Assembly: GCA_947496705.1 (NCBI GenBank)
Contig: CANMDW010000002.1
Coordinates: 124,001 to 188,000, forward strand
DNA length: 64,000 nt
Direction of reading: 5' to 3'
DNA from: an uncultured Aquimarina sp.
Lineage (GTDB): Bacteria > Bacteroidota > Bacteroidia > Flavobacteriales > Flavobacteriaceae
This document shows, piece by piece, positions 11,004-19,958 of this stretch. Below the pieces are notes generated by a model that was not told where the DNA came from, ran no database searches, and saw only the letters and a list, made by a program, of their open reading frames with translations. The stretch's first letter is position 1. The number at the start of each line of letters is the position of its first letter. A program made the translations under genes and the position numbers.

Positions 11004-11201
11004 ATAGGATAAAAAATTATGGTTTTTAACCCAGAATTACGCATCAGGGTTTAGTAGTGAACCGATTTAATACGTTTTATTGAGAGATTTAAAGTTATAC
11101 ACAGTCTTACCCCAGTTCTGTGAAAATAAAAAATTCGGTAATAGCGTGTATGAAATGGTGACATAGTGAATTCATTTCATGGTTGATTCGGTTTTAAGAG
11201 A

Positions 11202-11251
11202 GGGCATAGAATAGTATTGAATTAGTTTGTTGTGTTCTATGTCCTTTTTTT
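11202..11251 (+). terminator. Rho-independent terminator (or attenuator) after susD
   Basis: A 10-bp stem (GGGCATAGAA at 11202-11211 with TTCTATGTCC at 11235-11244, one G-U pair), a 23-nt loop, then TTTTTTTA. It lies 199 nt after susD and only 27 nt before the likely sulfatase start, so it either separates the sulfatase from susCD or tunes read-through into it. The stem and U-tract are seen directly; the role is inferred. Confidence 0.65.
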
Positions 11252-11278
11252 ATGTGTCAAGAAAGAATAGTTATAAAA

Positions 11279-12754
11279 ATGAAAAAGAAAAATATCATCA
11301 TAATCTTAGGAATAGCTAGTTTCTTGTTTCTTCTATCTTGTGTATATGCTATTAAAAATGATAAACGAAAGAACAATCTAAAACTATTAGAACCCAGACC
11401 CAATATCATATATATATTGGCAGATGATCTGGGGTATGGCGATTTAAGCTGTTATGGGCAACAAAAATTTGCTACTCCAAACATCGATAAACTAGCCAAA
11501 GAAGGGATGCTCTTTACCCAGCACTATTCTGGAAGTACTGTTTGTGCCCCTTCTCGTTCGGTTTTGATGACCGGTATGCATACCGGCCACACCGTAGTTA
11601 GAGGGAATAAGGAAGTTAGGCCAGAGGGACAATTTCCAATACCAGATAGCACTTTTATTGTTAGCAAGATGTTAAAGAAACAGGGATATGTTACAGGAGC
11701 TTTTGGTAAATGGGGGCTTGGTTTTCCCTCATCAGAAGGAGATCCTACAAATCAAGGATTTGATACTTTTTTTGGATATAACTGCCAGCGATTGGGACAT
11801 CATTATTACCCAGAACATGTATGGTCTGATAAAGATTCTATTGTATTAACAGAAAACTTACATGGAAATAAAGGTATTTATGGTCCAGAACTTATCCATA
11901 AAAAAACATTAGAGTTTATTGAAAAAAATAAAGATACTACCTTCTTTTTGTATGTGCCCAGTATTATCCCTCATGCCGAGTTGGCAGCACCAGAGGAAAT
12001 CATGAAAAAATATCGAAGTCAGTTTGCAGGTGAAACTCCTTACAAAGGGTATGACAAAGGTCCAGAATATCGACAAGGATACTATGAATCGCAAAAAGAG
12101 CCTCATACTGCTTTTGCAGCCATGATCGATCTTCTTGATCAACAAGTTGGTGAGATTATGAATACAGTTGAAAAACTAGGTATCGCCCAGAATACCATTA
12201 TTATTTTTACATCAGATAATGGACCCCATAAAGAAGGAGGGGCCGATCCCGACTTTTTTGATAGTAATGGGTTGTTAAGAGGATACAAAAGAGACCTGTA
12301 TGAAGGAGGTATACGGGTGCCTATGATTGTAAAATGGCCAGAAAAAATAAAAACGAACACTACTACTGACCAAATCTCAGCTTTTTGGGATGTATTTCCT
12401 ACCTTGGCCGATATCACAGGATATACCCTTGATAAAAACTTAGACGGAATATCATTTTTGCCTACATTAATTGGACAAGAAGAGTATCAGAAAAAACATG
12501 AGTATCTGTATTGGGAATTTCATGAAAAAGGAGGCAGACAGGCAGTGCGTAAAGGCAAATGGAAGGCAGTAAAATATAATGTGTTTCAAAATCCTGGTGC
12601 CTCAATAGAATTATATGACCTTTCAACAGATATTAGTGAAAAAATAAATATTGCAGATCAGCACCCTGAAATTATTAAAGAAATGCTTTTGATTCTTGAA
12701 AGCGCAAGAACCCCTTCGCCGGTATTTACTTTTGGAGAAGACAAGATCAATTAA
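11279..12754 (+). CDS. Lipoprotein arylsulfatase A-type sulfatase
   Basis: Second formylglycine sulfatase of the locus. The Met at 11279 gives 491 aa with a lipoprotein-like signal (KKK, hydrophobic IIIILGIASFLFLLSC, Cys21). The ATG at 11252 sits directly on the terminator's U-tract and is rejected. Metal-site DD at 49-50 (LADDLGYGD), maturation motif CAPSR at 89-93, then GKWGLG and FTSDNGPHKEGG. The ADDLGYGDLSCYG start is the arylsulfatase-A style, different from the first sulfatase, so the two enzymes probably remove sulfate from different positions. Its stop codon touches the inverted repeat at 12754. Confidence 0.93.
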   Translation: MKKKNIIIILGIASFLFLLSCVYAIKNDKRKNNLKLLEPRPNIIYILADDLGYGDLSCYGQQKFATPNIDKLAKEGMLFTQHYSGSTVCAPSRSVLMTGMHTGHTVVRGNKEVRPEGQFPIPDSTFIVSKMLKKQGYVTGAFGKWGLGFPSSEGDPTNQGFDTFFGYNCQRLGHHYYPEHVWSDKDSIVLTENLHGNKGIYGPELIHKKTLEFIEKNKDTTFFLYVPSIIPHAELAAPEEIMKKYRSQFAGETPYKGYDKGPEYRQGYYESQKEPHTAFAAMIDLLDQQVGEIMNTVEKLGIAQNTIIIFTSDNGPHKEGGADPDFFDSNGLLRGYKRDLYEGGIRVPMIVKWPEKIKTNTTTDQISAFWDVFPTLADITGYTLDKNLDGISFLPTLIGQEEYQKKHEYLYWEFHEKGGRQAVRKGKWKAVKYNVFQNPGASIELYDLSTDISEKINIADQHPEIIKEMLLILESARTPSPVFTFGEDKIN

Positions 12755-12964
12755 ACCCGTTTTATGCATTAGAACTTCGTGATGAAGCTTTCAGATGCAA
12801 TAAAATATGACATTTTCTAAGTTTTAGCATAGCACCGTTACGGTTAAACTTAAAAATGTAGCGTAGCGCTATATTTTGCAGTAGCTGGAAGCTGTAATAC
12901 CTGCCCGCCTGTCTGCCGATAGGTAGATACGCAGGCAGGGATTTTCTAATGCATAAAACGGGTT
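12754..12964. repeat. 211-bp element with perfect 21-bp inverted ends
   Basis: Perfect 21-bp inverted termini (12754-12774 and 12944-12964) bracket a 169-bp interior. The left end overlaps the TAA stop of the sulfatase. The interior holds a GCATAGCACCGTTACGG stretch resembling the core of the 160-bp repeats at 18212, 50902 and 56835, and a CCTGCCCGCCTGTCTGCC / GCAGGCAGGG block. No coding potential. It could be a MITE-like element or a long hairpin ending the sulfatase transcript; there is no U-tract, which favours the former. Confidence 0.7.
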
Positions 12965-13058
12965 AAAGTGTAATTCGGGTATATTATCTAAAAAACCTTA
13001 TTCTTACTAGTAGCATGTCTGTTATTCTGATATTGACAAGATATACATACATCTGGTT

Positions 13059-16028
13059 TTAAAACGAGATGGTCGGTTTTTCTGAAGAGGAGTTTCTCTT
13101 CAAATATTCAGAGGGAGAGTATCCATAGTGTTTTTTAAAACATTGAGAGAAGTACGCTGGTTGACTAAATCCCACTGTATATCCAACCTCCGAAATATTT
13201 ATGTTTGCTTCTGTAAGCAACCTGGCAGCTAATTTCAGGCGTTGAGAGCTTATAAACTCTGAGGTAGACAAGCCTGTAAGCGCTTTTAACTTTCGGTGAA
13301 GATGCATACGGCTAAGGCCGATTTGACCAGAAAAAACAGAAGGTGTAAATTCCGGATCTGTTAAGTGATTATCCAGAATTACCTGTATTCTTTCCAATAA
13401 TTTTGTGTCTGGGGAGGTAAGTGTTACTTCTTGAGGTTTAAGAATTGATTGTTGGCTAAATTTTTCTTGTATTGCTTTACGTGATGCAATTAGTTTTTCA
13501 ATAACTACACGCAACTTTTCTTCCTTAAAAGGTTTGGTAATATACGCATCAGCTCCAGTCTTAAACCCTGTTAACTCCTGCTCTTCTCCAGATTTTGCAG
13601 TTAATAAAATAATTGGAATATGCGAAGTGCGAAGATTTGACTTTAGCGTATTACTCAAATAAATTCCATCCTTTACAGGCATCATGATATCAGAAATCAC
13701 CAGGTCGGGGATGTTTTCCAGGGCAATGGCGACACCTTCACTACCATTTTCAGCTTCAATTATCGTATAATTTTTCCTAAATAGTAATTTTATAAAAAGC
13801 CTTATTTCTTCATTATCATCAACCACAAGTAATATAGGAAGATCCTCTGTATGCTCTTTTTCTTCCCAATCCATTTGGTTATCTGTACTATGAATAAGTT
13901 GCTTTGTATAAGCATTCTCCGGTATTTGTTGATCAACCAGCTCATTTGATGAAAAAGCAGATGTTGTTATCGGAATAATGACCTCAAATTGTATGCTATT
14001 TGTATTTGGTTTTTTTGTGGTTAAAGTTCCGTGAGTTAAGTGTGTTAAATCTTTTACCAAAGCGAGTCCAATCCCAAACCCTTCGGTATAGGAGTTGTTT
14101 TGATAAAAACGATCGAATAGAAGCGGAAGTTCTTTTTCGGTGATGGAGTTATTTTGATTAGCGATACAAATTTTGATGTTGCCATTCAAAGTTTCGGCAA
14201 CAACATCGATAAAACCATTTTTAGGAGTATATTTTACGGCATTAGAAAGTAAGTTGGTCACAATTTTTTGTAAAACATCGGGATCAAACCAGGCTTCGGA
14301 AGGAACATGGATCGTATTTGTGAAACTGATATCCTTCTGATGTGCCTGGTATTGAAAAGGTTCGGTGATATGTTTTAAAAATAAATTGATGTTACCTTTG
14401 GATACTGATAATTGCCTTCTGCCGGCCTCAATTTTTGAAAGATCCAGTAATTGATCAACAAGTTCAAGTAATCGGTTAGCATTTCGTTGAATCAGGCCAA
14501 GATCGGTTTTATCTTCTCGAGATAGTTTCTTTTTGGATAATTGATGCGCCACGGGCCCTGATATAAGGGTAAGCGGTGTACGGAACTCATGAGAGATGTT
14601 GGTGAAAAATTTAGATTTGGCTTTCTCTAATTCTTTGAGTTTTTTATTGGTTTTTTGTTTATTCTTAAAAAGTATGAATAGCCCGATAACCGTAAGGGCC
14701 AGGATAGACAAGCCGCTTACAAAAAGATTGCGTTGGTTTTTATTTTTTTGTTCTGCCAGTTGTTTCTGTGAAGAAAGTAATGCTAATTGCTTTTTTTTCT
14801 GCTCCTCTTCGTGTTCCCATTCCAATAATGAAATCCTGTTTTTTTTCAGATCAAAAGCTTCATCGATTTTTTGAAGTTCTTTTATCGCCTCAAACCCCTG
14901 TTTATATTCTTCATTCAGATATAAAGCTTCAGATAATGCTACTAATGCCCGTCTTTTACGCTTCCCCTTTGAGCCTGTTTTTTCTGCGATCATATTGGCT
15001 TTCTCTCCAAATAAGACAGCATTCTCTTTATCTTTCTTTTGGGTGTGTAACATACTTAAGTAGGTATAGGTCTCAATAAGGAAAAGACTATCGTTATGAG
15101 ACTCTAATACGTTTCTGGATTCTTCAAGGCATTTTTGGGCGATATCAAAATTTTTTAAATATAAATGTGCAGCACCAAGCGAAGTGGTGGTCACACCATA
15201 AAACCTTGGATAAGAAACCTTGTAATAAGGTAGTATTTCCTGGTAATAATGAATAGCATTAGCATAGCTTTTTTGATATAATTGCGAATGCCCGAGTTTT
15301 AATTTTAAGAAATTAATATTTCTTATAGATTTTAACTCGCTAAAGATTTCAAGTGCTTTTAAATAATAAATACTTGCTTTTTTATGATCAGAGAGCGCTT
15401 CATAAATCGTACCTAAATTTAAGAAGGCGTATCCTCTTACATCAATATTTTTATTGGGAAAGATGGAATCGATCTTTAAATAACATTGTACAGCTTCAAA
15501 ATATTTCTCTTGCTCCAAAAAAACATTGCCTTTTCTGTTTTCATAACGTGCCAAAACATTTAAATCTGATATAAAAGCAGATTTTTTATCTGCCTGCTCT
15601 ATATAAAAGCGGGCCGAATCAAAACGGGACTTGGCAGTATGAGCACTCATTAAACCAAGATAAGAGTCAAACTGTAGTCGTTTATAATTCTTTTTACCTG
15701 ATATTTTTAAAGATCTATGATACGCCCAAACAGCACTATCTCCCAGGTGTCTGATACGATACATTTTTCCTAAAAGATTATAGGCATTGGTAGTTACATA
15801 ATCATCTTTTGATGCTTTGGCATCCTGTAATAAAAGGTGTATGAGTTCATGAGCATGCAAAGGGTTTTTTGAAGTGTCTATAAAATCTAATATACGGGCT
15901 ATCTTCTTATCAGCCTCCTTTTCAGGTTTAATATGGGTTTTGTATATAGCGTCTATATTCTCACGAACCTGTGAGACGGTGATCATCGAAAAAAACATAC
16001 TTAATATGTATGTTAGCAGCCATTTCAT
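13059..16028 (-). CDS. TPR-sensor hybrid histidine kinase with receiver and AraC domain
   Basis: 989 aa regulator differing from the propeller-type one: Sec signal (MKWLLTYILSMFFSMITVSQ), about eight TPR motifs (about 40-400), a coiled stretch (about 395-435), a membrane helix (about 437-458, LFVSGLSILALTVIGLFILF), HisKA with His near 481 (ISHEFRTPLTLISG), HATPase, receiver with Asp near 780 (VISDIMMP) and a C-terminal AraC HTH (about 880-975). It probably senses a periplasmic ligand and binds DNA itself. Being 94 bp beyond the sulfatase repeat, it may serve the PUL or the collagen-like lipoprotein behind it; sequence alone cannot decide. Confidence 0.92.
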   Translation of the reverse strand: MKWLLTYILSMFFSMITVSQVRENIDAIYKTHIKPEKEADKKIARILDFIDTSKNPLHAHELIHLLLQDAKASKDDYVTTNAYNLLGKMYRIRHLGDSAVWAYHRSLKISGKKNYKRLQFDSYLGLMSAHTAKSRFDSARFYIEQADKKSAFISDLNVLARYENRKGNVFLEQEKYFEAVQCYLKIDSIFPNKNIDVRGYAFLNLGTIYEALSDHKKASIYYLKALEIFSELKSIRNINFLKLKLGHSQLYQKSYANAIHYYQEILPYYKVSYPRFYGVTTTSLGAAHLYLKNFDIAQKCLEESRNVLESHNDSLFLIETYTYLSMLHTQKKDKENAVLFGEKANMIAEKTGSKGKRKRRALVALSEALYLNEEYKQGFEAIKELQKIDEAFDLKKNRISLLEWEHEEEQKKKQLALLSSQKQLAEQKNKNQRNLFVSGLSILALTVIGLFILFKNKQKTNKKLKELEKAKSKFFTNISHEFRTPLTLISGPVAHQLSKKKLSREDKTDLGLIQRNANRLLELVDQLLDLSKIEAGRRQLSVSKGNINLFLKHITEPFQYQAHQKDISFTNTIHVPSEAWFDPDVLQKIVTNLLSNAVKYTPKNGFIDVVAETLNGNIKICIANQNNSITEKELPLLFDRFYQNNSYTEGFGIGLALVKDLTHLTHGTLTTKKPNTNSIQFEVIIPITTSAFSSNELVDQQIPENAYTKQLIHSTDNQMDWEEKEHTEDLPILLVVDDNEEIRLFIKLLFRKNYTIIEAENGSEGVAIALENIPDLVISDIMMPVKDGIYLSNTLKSNLRTSHIPIILLTAKSGEEQELTGFKTGADAYITKPFKEEKLRVVIEKLIASRKAIQEKFSQQSILKPQEVTLTSPDTKLLERIQVILDNHLTDPEFTPSVFSGQIGLSRMHLHRKLKALTGLSTSEFISSQRLKLAARLLTEANINISEVGYTVGFSQPAYFSQCFKKHYGYSPSEYLKRNSSSEKPTISF

Positions 16029-16198
16029 ATTTCTTAGATTTTGATTGCTATTGACTGTCGCTATACTTTGAACTCAATGAATTCAAAAACAGAGACAACA
16101 ATACCAAAGTAAGATACAAAAATGAGGTTACTTTTTCATTAGGAATAAGTCCTGTATTTTATTTTAAGAAGTCATGAGTTCATTACCAGTCTATTTGT

Positions 16199-16825
16199 TC
16201 AATCAGGTATATGATAAAAGTTTTTTACCGCTTCATAATCTGTATAGTCAATGGTGTTTTTGGCAGAAGTGTTTACCCCTCCGGGAATAATAACATAGCG
16301 TAACCGGTTAGAGCCAACTGTTTCAGAATCGGTAAAGTCAGAGCCATATTTTCGGATCTCAATCCATGCATCACCTGAACCCCCTTTGATTACAGAAACC
16401 CTGCTAGTATCTAGTGTTCCATCAAAGGAAGAAAATGTATTCCAGGGGAGTAAAAAGGTAGAACCATTACCAGTGGTCCAATAAAACAAGATGACACCAT
16501 CATCATAGTTTCTGCCAAAATCAGGATTATTTATAACCATGCGTTTAATCCTGGGTTGGTTAATAAGATTCCAATTAGGGGAAAACCGGTCTGAGTAGAT
16601 GACATTGGCGTTGCCATCTTCTCCGGGTAGTCCCCTTGGCCCGGTAGCTCCATCTGCTCCATCAACTCCATCTGTTCCATTTACTCCATCTGCTCCCGGT
16701 TCACCTTGTATGCCCTGTTCTCCTTGTGGTCCGGCAGGACCCATATCCCCATCTTCTCCAGAGCATCCCATATAACCAACAATTGCGATGACCAGAACGT
16801 AGCGTAAAATGATTTTTAATTTCAT
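16199..16825 (-). CDS. Collagen-like repeat lipoprotein
   Basis: 208 aa, exported lipoprotein with lipobox GYMGC (Cys about 21). Residues about 25-72 are a collagen Gly-X-Y stretch of about 15 triplets (for example GPAGPQGEQGIQGEPGADG). The remaining about 130 residues are a Bacteroidota-type C-terminal beta-rich domain seen after such short collagen segments; I see no catalytic motif. It ends 170 nt upstream of the TPR hybrid regulator on the same strand. Function unknown; a surface or stalk-like role is inferred from the fold. The GXY part is encoded by tandemly similar codons and may vary in length between strains. Confidence 0.85.
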   Translation of the reverse strand: MKLKIILRYVLVIAIVGYMGCSGEDGDMGPAGPQGEQGIQGEPGADGVNGTDGVDGADGATGPRGLPGEDGNANVIYSDRFSPNWNLINQPRIKRMVINNPDFGRNYDDGVILFYWTTGNGSTFLLPWNTFSSFDGTLDTSRVSVIKGGSGDAWIEIRKYGSDFTDSETVGSNRLRYVIIPGGVNTSAKNTIDYTDYEAVKNFYHIPD

Positions 16826-17387
16826 AATATAATTTGTTTATTAATACTGTTTCAAATAAAAAACTGAATGATTTTAATATCCCAAAAGGGTATGAACAAA
16901 TGTAGAGGGATAGAAAATTATAATAAATCAATTTTGTAACATATCCTTTCAAACATGTAACATAGTTTTATAGAATAATTAAGGCACTATCCTCTATTCA
17001 TATAGTTGTAAGTGGTGATCTATTGGCTTAAAAATTAAGTTCGGTACTTGTTTGCTAAAGGTTGAAATCTGTAAAAAGTACAGATACTGATGTGATTTGT
17101 ATGTAAGTTGCTGCTTTGAGGTTCTCTATTTTTGTGAAGTATTATTTAATCATGTTCCCTGAATATCTCAGAGATTGCTATCGCACTTCACTTTGAAGAT
17201 CCGGCATATTTTTGGAAGTTTTTTAAGAAGTATACCTCTATTTCCCCCAGGGTCTTTAGGCAAAATCATTAGTCTGCAGCATAGTTGCCTTGAAGCAATT
17301 TATCAGAGTAGAGGTATTTATTCACTTGTAACCGGAAGTTTGTAAAAATAAACAAAAACCTTCCAAAACCTCGTTGAAAATTGATCT

Positions 17388-17420
17388 AGACCCCAAGGGT
17401 TTTCAAAACCCTTGGGGTCT
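17388..17420. repeat. Perfect 33-bp palindrome
   Basis: 16-bp arms (AGACCCCAAGGGTTTT and its exact complement) around a single C at 17404. GC-rich outer part in AT-rich surroundings. There is no U-tract and no adjacent gene end, so it is not a normal terminator. It resembles the REP-like palindromes scattered through many flavobacterial genomes. Confidence 0.7.
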
Positions 17421-17530
17421 TAACAGATGAAAAGTCAATTATCAAAAATCAAACTCTCAGACACTATTGATGTTTATTATACTTTTTGGAGTAAAGAATG
17501 TAAACTACATATTCTTTCATACACTGAATG

Positions 17531-17557
17531 AAAAAGGCTGCCTTTTGACAACCTTTT
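17531..17557 (-). terminator. Terminator of the tRNA-Met gene
   Basis: Read on the minus strand just after the tRNA: a 9-bp stem (AAAAGGTTG with CAGCCTTTT, one G-U pair), 8-nt loop, then more T. It starts 6 nt beyond the mature tRNA 3' end. Confidence 0.6.
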
Positions 17558-17562
17558 ACTTG

Positions 17563-17636
17563 TAGCGAGAGGGGGGCACGATCCCCCGACCTCCGGGTTA
17601 TGAATCCGACGCTCTAACCAGCTGAGCTACCTCGCC
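17563..17636 (-). tRNA. tRNA-Met (anticodon CAT), probably elongator
   Basis: 74 nt, full cloverleaf: acceptor GGCGAGG / TCTCGCT with G-U at both ends of the stem, D arm GCTC-AGCTGGTTA-GAGC, anticodon loop TTCATAA, T stem GGGGG/CCCCC, discriminator A73, no encoded CCA. The anticodon stem has a mismatch at its last pair (A31 with C39) and lacks the three consecutive G-C pairs expected of an initiator, which favours elongator Met; a tRNA-Ile with modified CAU remains possible. The T loop reads ATCGTGC rather than TTCGANN, so the usual T54-A58 pair is swapped to A54-T58. Confidence 0.9.
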
Positions 17637-17799
17637 ATATTTTCAAATCAAAACATACTTTTTATAGTACCTCTTAAGAGGGTGCAAATATAAAAACAAA
17701 ATAGATTGACACAAACAATAAAGCGGAATTAATTTTTTTTTCAATGTCCTTTTAAAGTCGACAATTAATCTATATATTGGCTAACCAAGAATTAATAGT

Positions 17800-18192
17800 A
17801 TGTCTGAAAAAACAAAATATGAACTTGAATTTGTGGTACAGTCTTCTCCACAATTATTATATCAATATATTTCAACACCATCGGGGCTCTCAGAATGGTT
17901 TGCCGATAATGTGAATTCCAGAGGAGAATTATTCACGTTTATCTGGGATGATTCTGAAGAGGAAGCAAAGCTTATAAGCCGAAAAAGTGGCGAACGCATT
18001 AAATTCAGATGGGTAGCCGATGAAGATGACGGGAATGATTATTTCTTCGAATTGCGTATTCAGGTCGATGAGATTACCAAAGACGTATCACTTATGGTTA
18101 CCGATTATTCTGAGGATGATGAGATGGATGAAAATAAGATGCTTTGGGACAATATGATAAGCAACCTGAAACATGTTCTTGGATCTGCATAA
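17800..18192 (+). CDS. START-like domain protein (Bacteroidota-type SRPBCC fold)
   Basis: 130 aa, a helix-grip (START/AHSA1-like) single-domain cytoplasmic protein. Visible features: the family opening KTKYELEFVVQSSPQLLYQYISTP, WFAD at about 33-36, FIWDDSEEEA, and the C-terminal helix MLWDNMISNLKHVLG. It is strongly acidic in the DEDDGND and SEDDEMDE loops. Proteins of this length and composition are conserved near aminotransferase class IV genes in Flavobacteriia, as here. The ligand is unknown. A 160-bp repeat fills the gap to the next gene. Confidence 0.8.
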   Translation: MSEKTKYELEFVVQSSPQLLYQYISTPSGLSEWFADNVNSRGELFTFIWDDSEEEAKLISRKSGERIKFRWVADEDDGNDYFFELRIQVDEITKDVSLMVTDYSEDDEMDENKMLWDNMISNLKHVLGSA

Positions 18193-18211
18193 TCCTTACT
18201 TTTTTAATATA

Positions 18212-18371
18212 GAATTCATTTAAACTTTTTGGATTGAAGCGAAAATTTAGGGTTTTGTGCCTAGTTGAAGACTTTTTTGAGTTGCATAGCTGGGCTACGG
18301 AAAGAAAAAAAGGCAAGAAGTGGGTGCAAAAAATCAATTTTTTAGCCAATTGAAAAAGTCTAAATGAATTC
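18212..18371. repeat. 160-bp inverted-end repeat, copy A
   Basis: 19-bp ends (18212-18230 and 18353-18371) are inverted with one mismatch and enclose 122 bp. Its interior stretch GTTGCATAGCTGGGCTACGG matches the reverse complement of the element at 56835-56994, which has exactly the same length, and the element at 50902-51065. It lies in the 224-bp gap between the START-like gene and the aminotransferase gene, ending 46 nt before the latter. It has no coding content. Confidence 0.8.
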
Positions 18372-18416
18372 ATAAATTTATACCCCATAAAAGTTTAAAT
18401 TTATGGCAATTTTTTT

Positions 18417-19265
18417 ATGGTTAATGTTAACGGAAATTTAATAGATGACGATAAGGCGGTATTAGCAATTAATAATAGGGGGTATACCTATGGTGACGCT
18501 TTATTTGAAACACTACGAATCAATTCTGGAACTATTCTGTTTTGGGAAGATCACTACTTCAGATTAATGGCTTCTATGAGGGTTTTGAGAATGCAGATTC
18601 CAATGCAATTTACTCCCGAGTTCCTTGAAAAAGAAATCATTGATATGGTTACTCAAAATGGTTTGATCGATGCTACAGCAAGGGTGAAACTTATTGTTAA
18701 CAGAGTTTCTGGAGGGCTATATACACCTTTATCCAATGAAATAGAATATTGTATATCGGTATCGCCATTAGATTCAGGATTTTATCTCATATCTGATGAG
18801 CAATATGAAGTCACACTTTTTAAAGATCATTATATAGCAGCAGACCTTCTTTCAACATTAAAATCCAATAATAAGTTGGTGAATATTCTGGGAGGAATTT
18901 TTGCAAATGACCATGATTTTGATAATTGTTTATTGATGAATTCGAATAAAATGATCATTGAGGCATTAAATGGGAATTTATTTTTGGTCAAAAACAACAA
19001 GATAAAGACCCCTCCTTTGTCTGATGGATGCCTAAAAGGAGTATTGAGGACTCAATTGTTAAGAATTCTGGAAAAGCTAACAGAATATGAAGTAGAAGAA
19101 GATTCGATTTCTCCATTTGAACTACAAAAAGCAGATGAATTGTTTGTTACCAATGTAATCACAGGAATTCAACCGATTACTAAATTCAGAAAAAAGACAT
19201 ATACGGTTGATACGAGCAAAAGGCTTTTAGGGATATTGAATGCAAAAATCAGGCTGGGGGATTAA
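18417..19265 (+). CDS. PLP-dependent aminotransferase class IV
   Basis: 282 aa, fold-type IV PLP enzyme of the branched-chain aminotransferase / D-amino acid aminotransferase / aminodeoxychorismate lyase group. Seen: RGYTYGDALFETLR (21-34), the PLP Lys149 in STLKSNNK, the EALNGNLFLV segment (about 184-193) and CLKGVLR. Sequence features do not separate D-amino acid transaminase from 4-amino-4-deoxychorismate lyase (pabC); the KSNN context and the absence of a typical BCAT arginine loop favour the latter two. It is tail-to-tail with yqgE with 2 nt between them. Confidence 0.85.
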   Translation: MVNVNGNLIDDDKAVLAINNRGYTYGDALFETLRINSGTILFWEDHYFRLMASMRVLRMQIPMQFTPEFLEKEIIDMVTQNGLIDATARVKLIVNRVSGGLYTPLSNEIEYCISVSPLDSGFYLISDEQYEVTLFKDHYIAADLLSTLKSNNKLVNILGGIFANDHDFDNCLLMNSNKMIIEALNGNLFLVKNNKIKTPPLSDGCLKGVLRTQLLRILEKLTEYEVEEDSISPFELQKADELFVTNVITGIQPITKFRKKTYTVDTSKRLLGILNAKIRLGD

Positions 19266-19267
19266 AA

Positions 19268-19828
19268 TTAATTAAACGACGGATTCTCGGGGGCATTTGA
19301 CCAAAGTAAATATTCTCCACCAAGTTCTATCATTTTTTCTTTCCAGAAAGTATCATAAGATTTCCCAAAAATATTCTTTTTGTAGCTATTCTCGACAATT
19401 ACCCATGAGTTGGCTTCCAGTTCCTGATTTAGTTGTTCAGAATCCCAACCCGAATACCCTAAAAAAAACCTAATCTCATTAGAAGTGATCTTATTTTCTG
19501 CTATGAGTTCGGATACAATGGTAAAATCTCCTCCCCAATAGATACCTTCAGATATCTCAACACTGTTAGGTATTAAATCAGGTATTTTATGTATAAAATA
19601 GAGGTTATCTTGCTCTACCGGGCCACCATTATATATTTTAAACTCTGCTTTAATCTCTGGAATCAGATCTGCAAGCAAATACTCGAGGGGCTTATTCATT
19701 ATAAAACCAATAGAGCCTTGATCACTATGATCCGCCAAAAGAACCACTGAGCGGTTAAAGGACACATCCCCAATAATAGAGGGCTCGGCAATTAATAAAT
19801 GTCCTTTTGTGGGTTTAAGTGATATCAT
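19268..19828 (-). CDS. yqgE: YqgE/AlgH family protein
   Basis: 186 aa, normal length for the family. Motifs: GHLLIAEPSIIGDVSFNRSVVLLADH near the N-terminus, GSIGFIMNKPLEYLL, YNGGPVEQDNLYFIH and FLGYSGWDSEQLNQEL. Cytoplasmic; YqgE/AlgH members have been linked to transcriptional control in some bacteria but no biochemical function is firmly known. It is followed on the same strand by nothing, and preceded by HU. Confidence 0.93.
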   Translation of the reverse strand: MISLKPTKGHLLIAEPSIIGDVSFNRSVVLLADHSDQGSIGFIMNKPLEYLLADLIPEIKAEFKIYNGGPVEQDNLYFIHKIPDLIPNSVEISEGIYWGGDFTIVSELIAENKITSNEIRFFLGYSGWDSEQLNQELEANSWVIVENSYKKNIFGKSYDTFWKEKMIELGGEYLLWSNAPENPSFN

Positions 19829-19908
19829 GCGATAAATTTGATTATCTTAAAGCTAAATAATTATTTCTAATAATCAAAGTTGTAAAGGTATTTTTGCGGT
19901 AAAACCAT

Positions 19909-19937
19909 AAAAAAAGCTCCCGTTTAAAGGAGCTTTT
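19909..19937 (-). terminator. Terminator of the HU gene
   Basis: On the minus strand: AAAAGCTCC, loop, GGAGCTTTTTTTA, i.e. an 8- to 9-bp stem followed by a run of T. It begins 22 nt after the HU stop codon. Confidence 0.8.
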
Positions 19938-19958
19938 AAAATATCGAAAACTAAATTA

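Larger units (their letters stand above)
16826..17562. other. Non-coding stretch with palindrome
   Basis: 737 bp between the collagen-like gene (promoter side) and the 3' end of the tRNA gene. No reading frame with protein-like character. It contains the 16-bp-arm palindrome at 17388-17420 and the tRNA terminator at 17531-17557. The rest shows nothing I can name. Confidence 0.6.

Noticed and set aside
12754..12964. Interpretation of the 211-bp element as an ordinary terminator
   Set aside because: No U-tract and 169-bp interior; inverted-end repeat fits better.
18098..18388. 96-codon minus-strand frame
   Set aside because: Covers the 160-bp repeat and antisense of the START-like gene; no family features.
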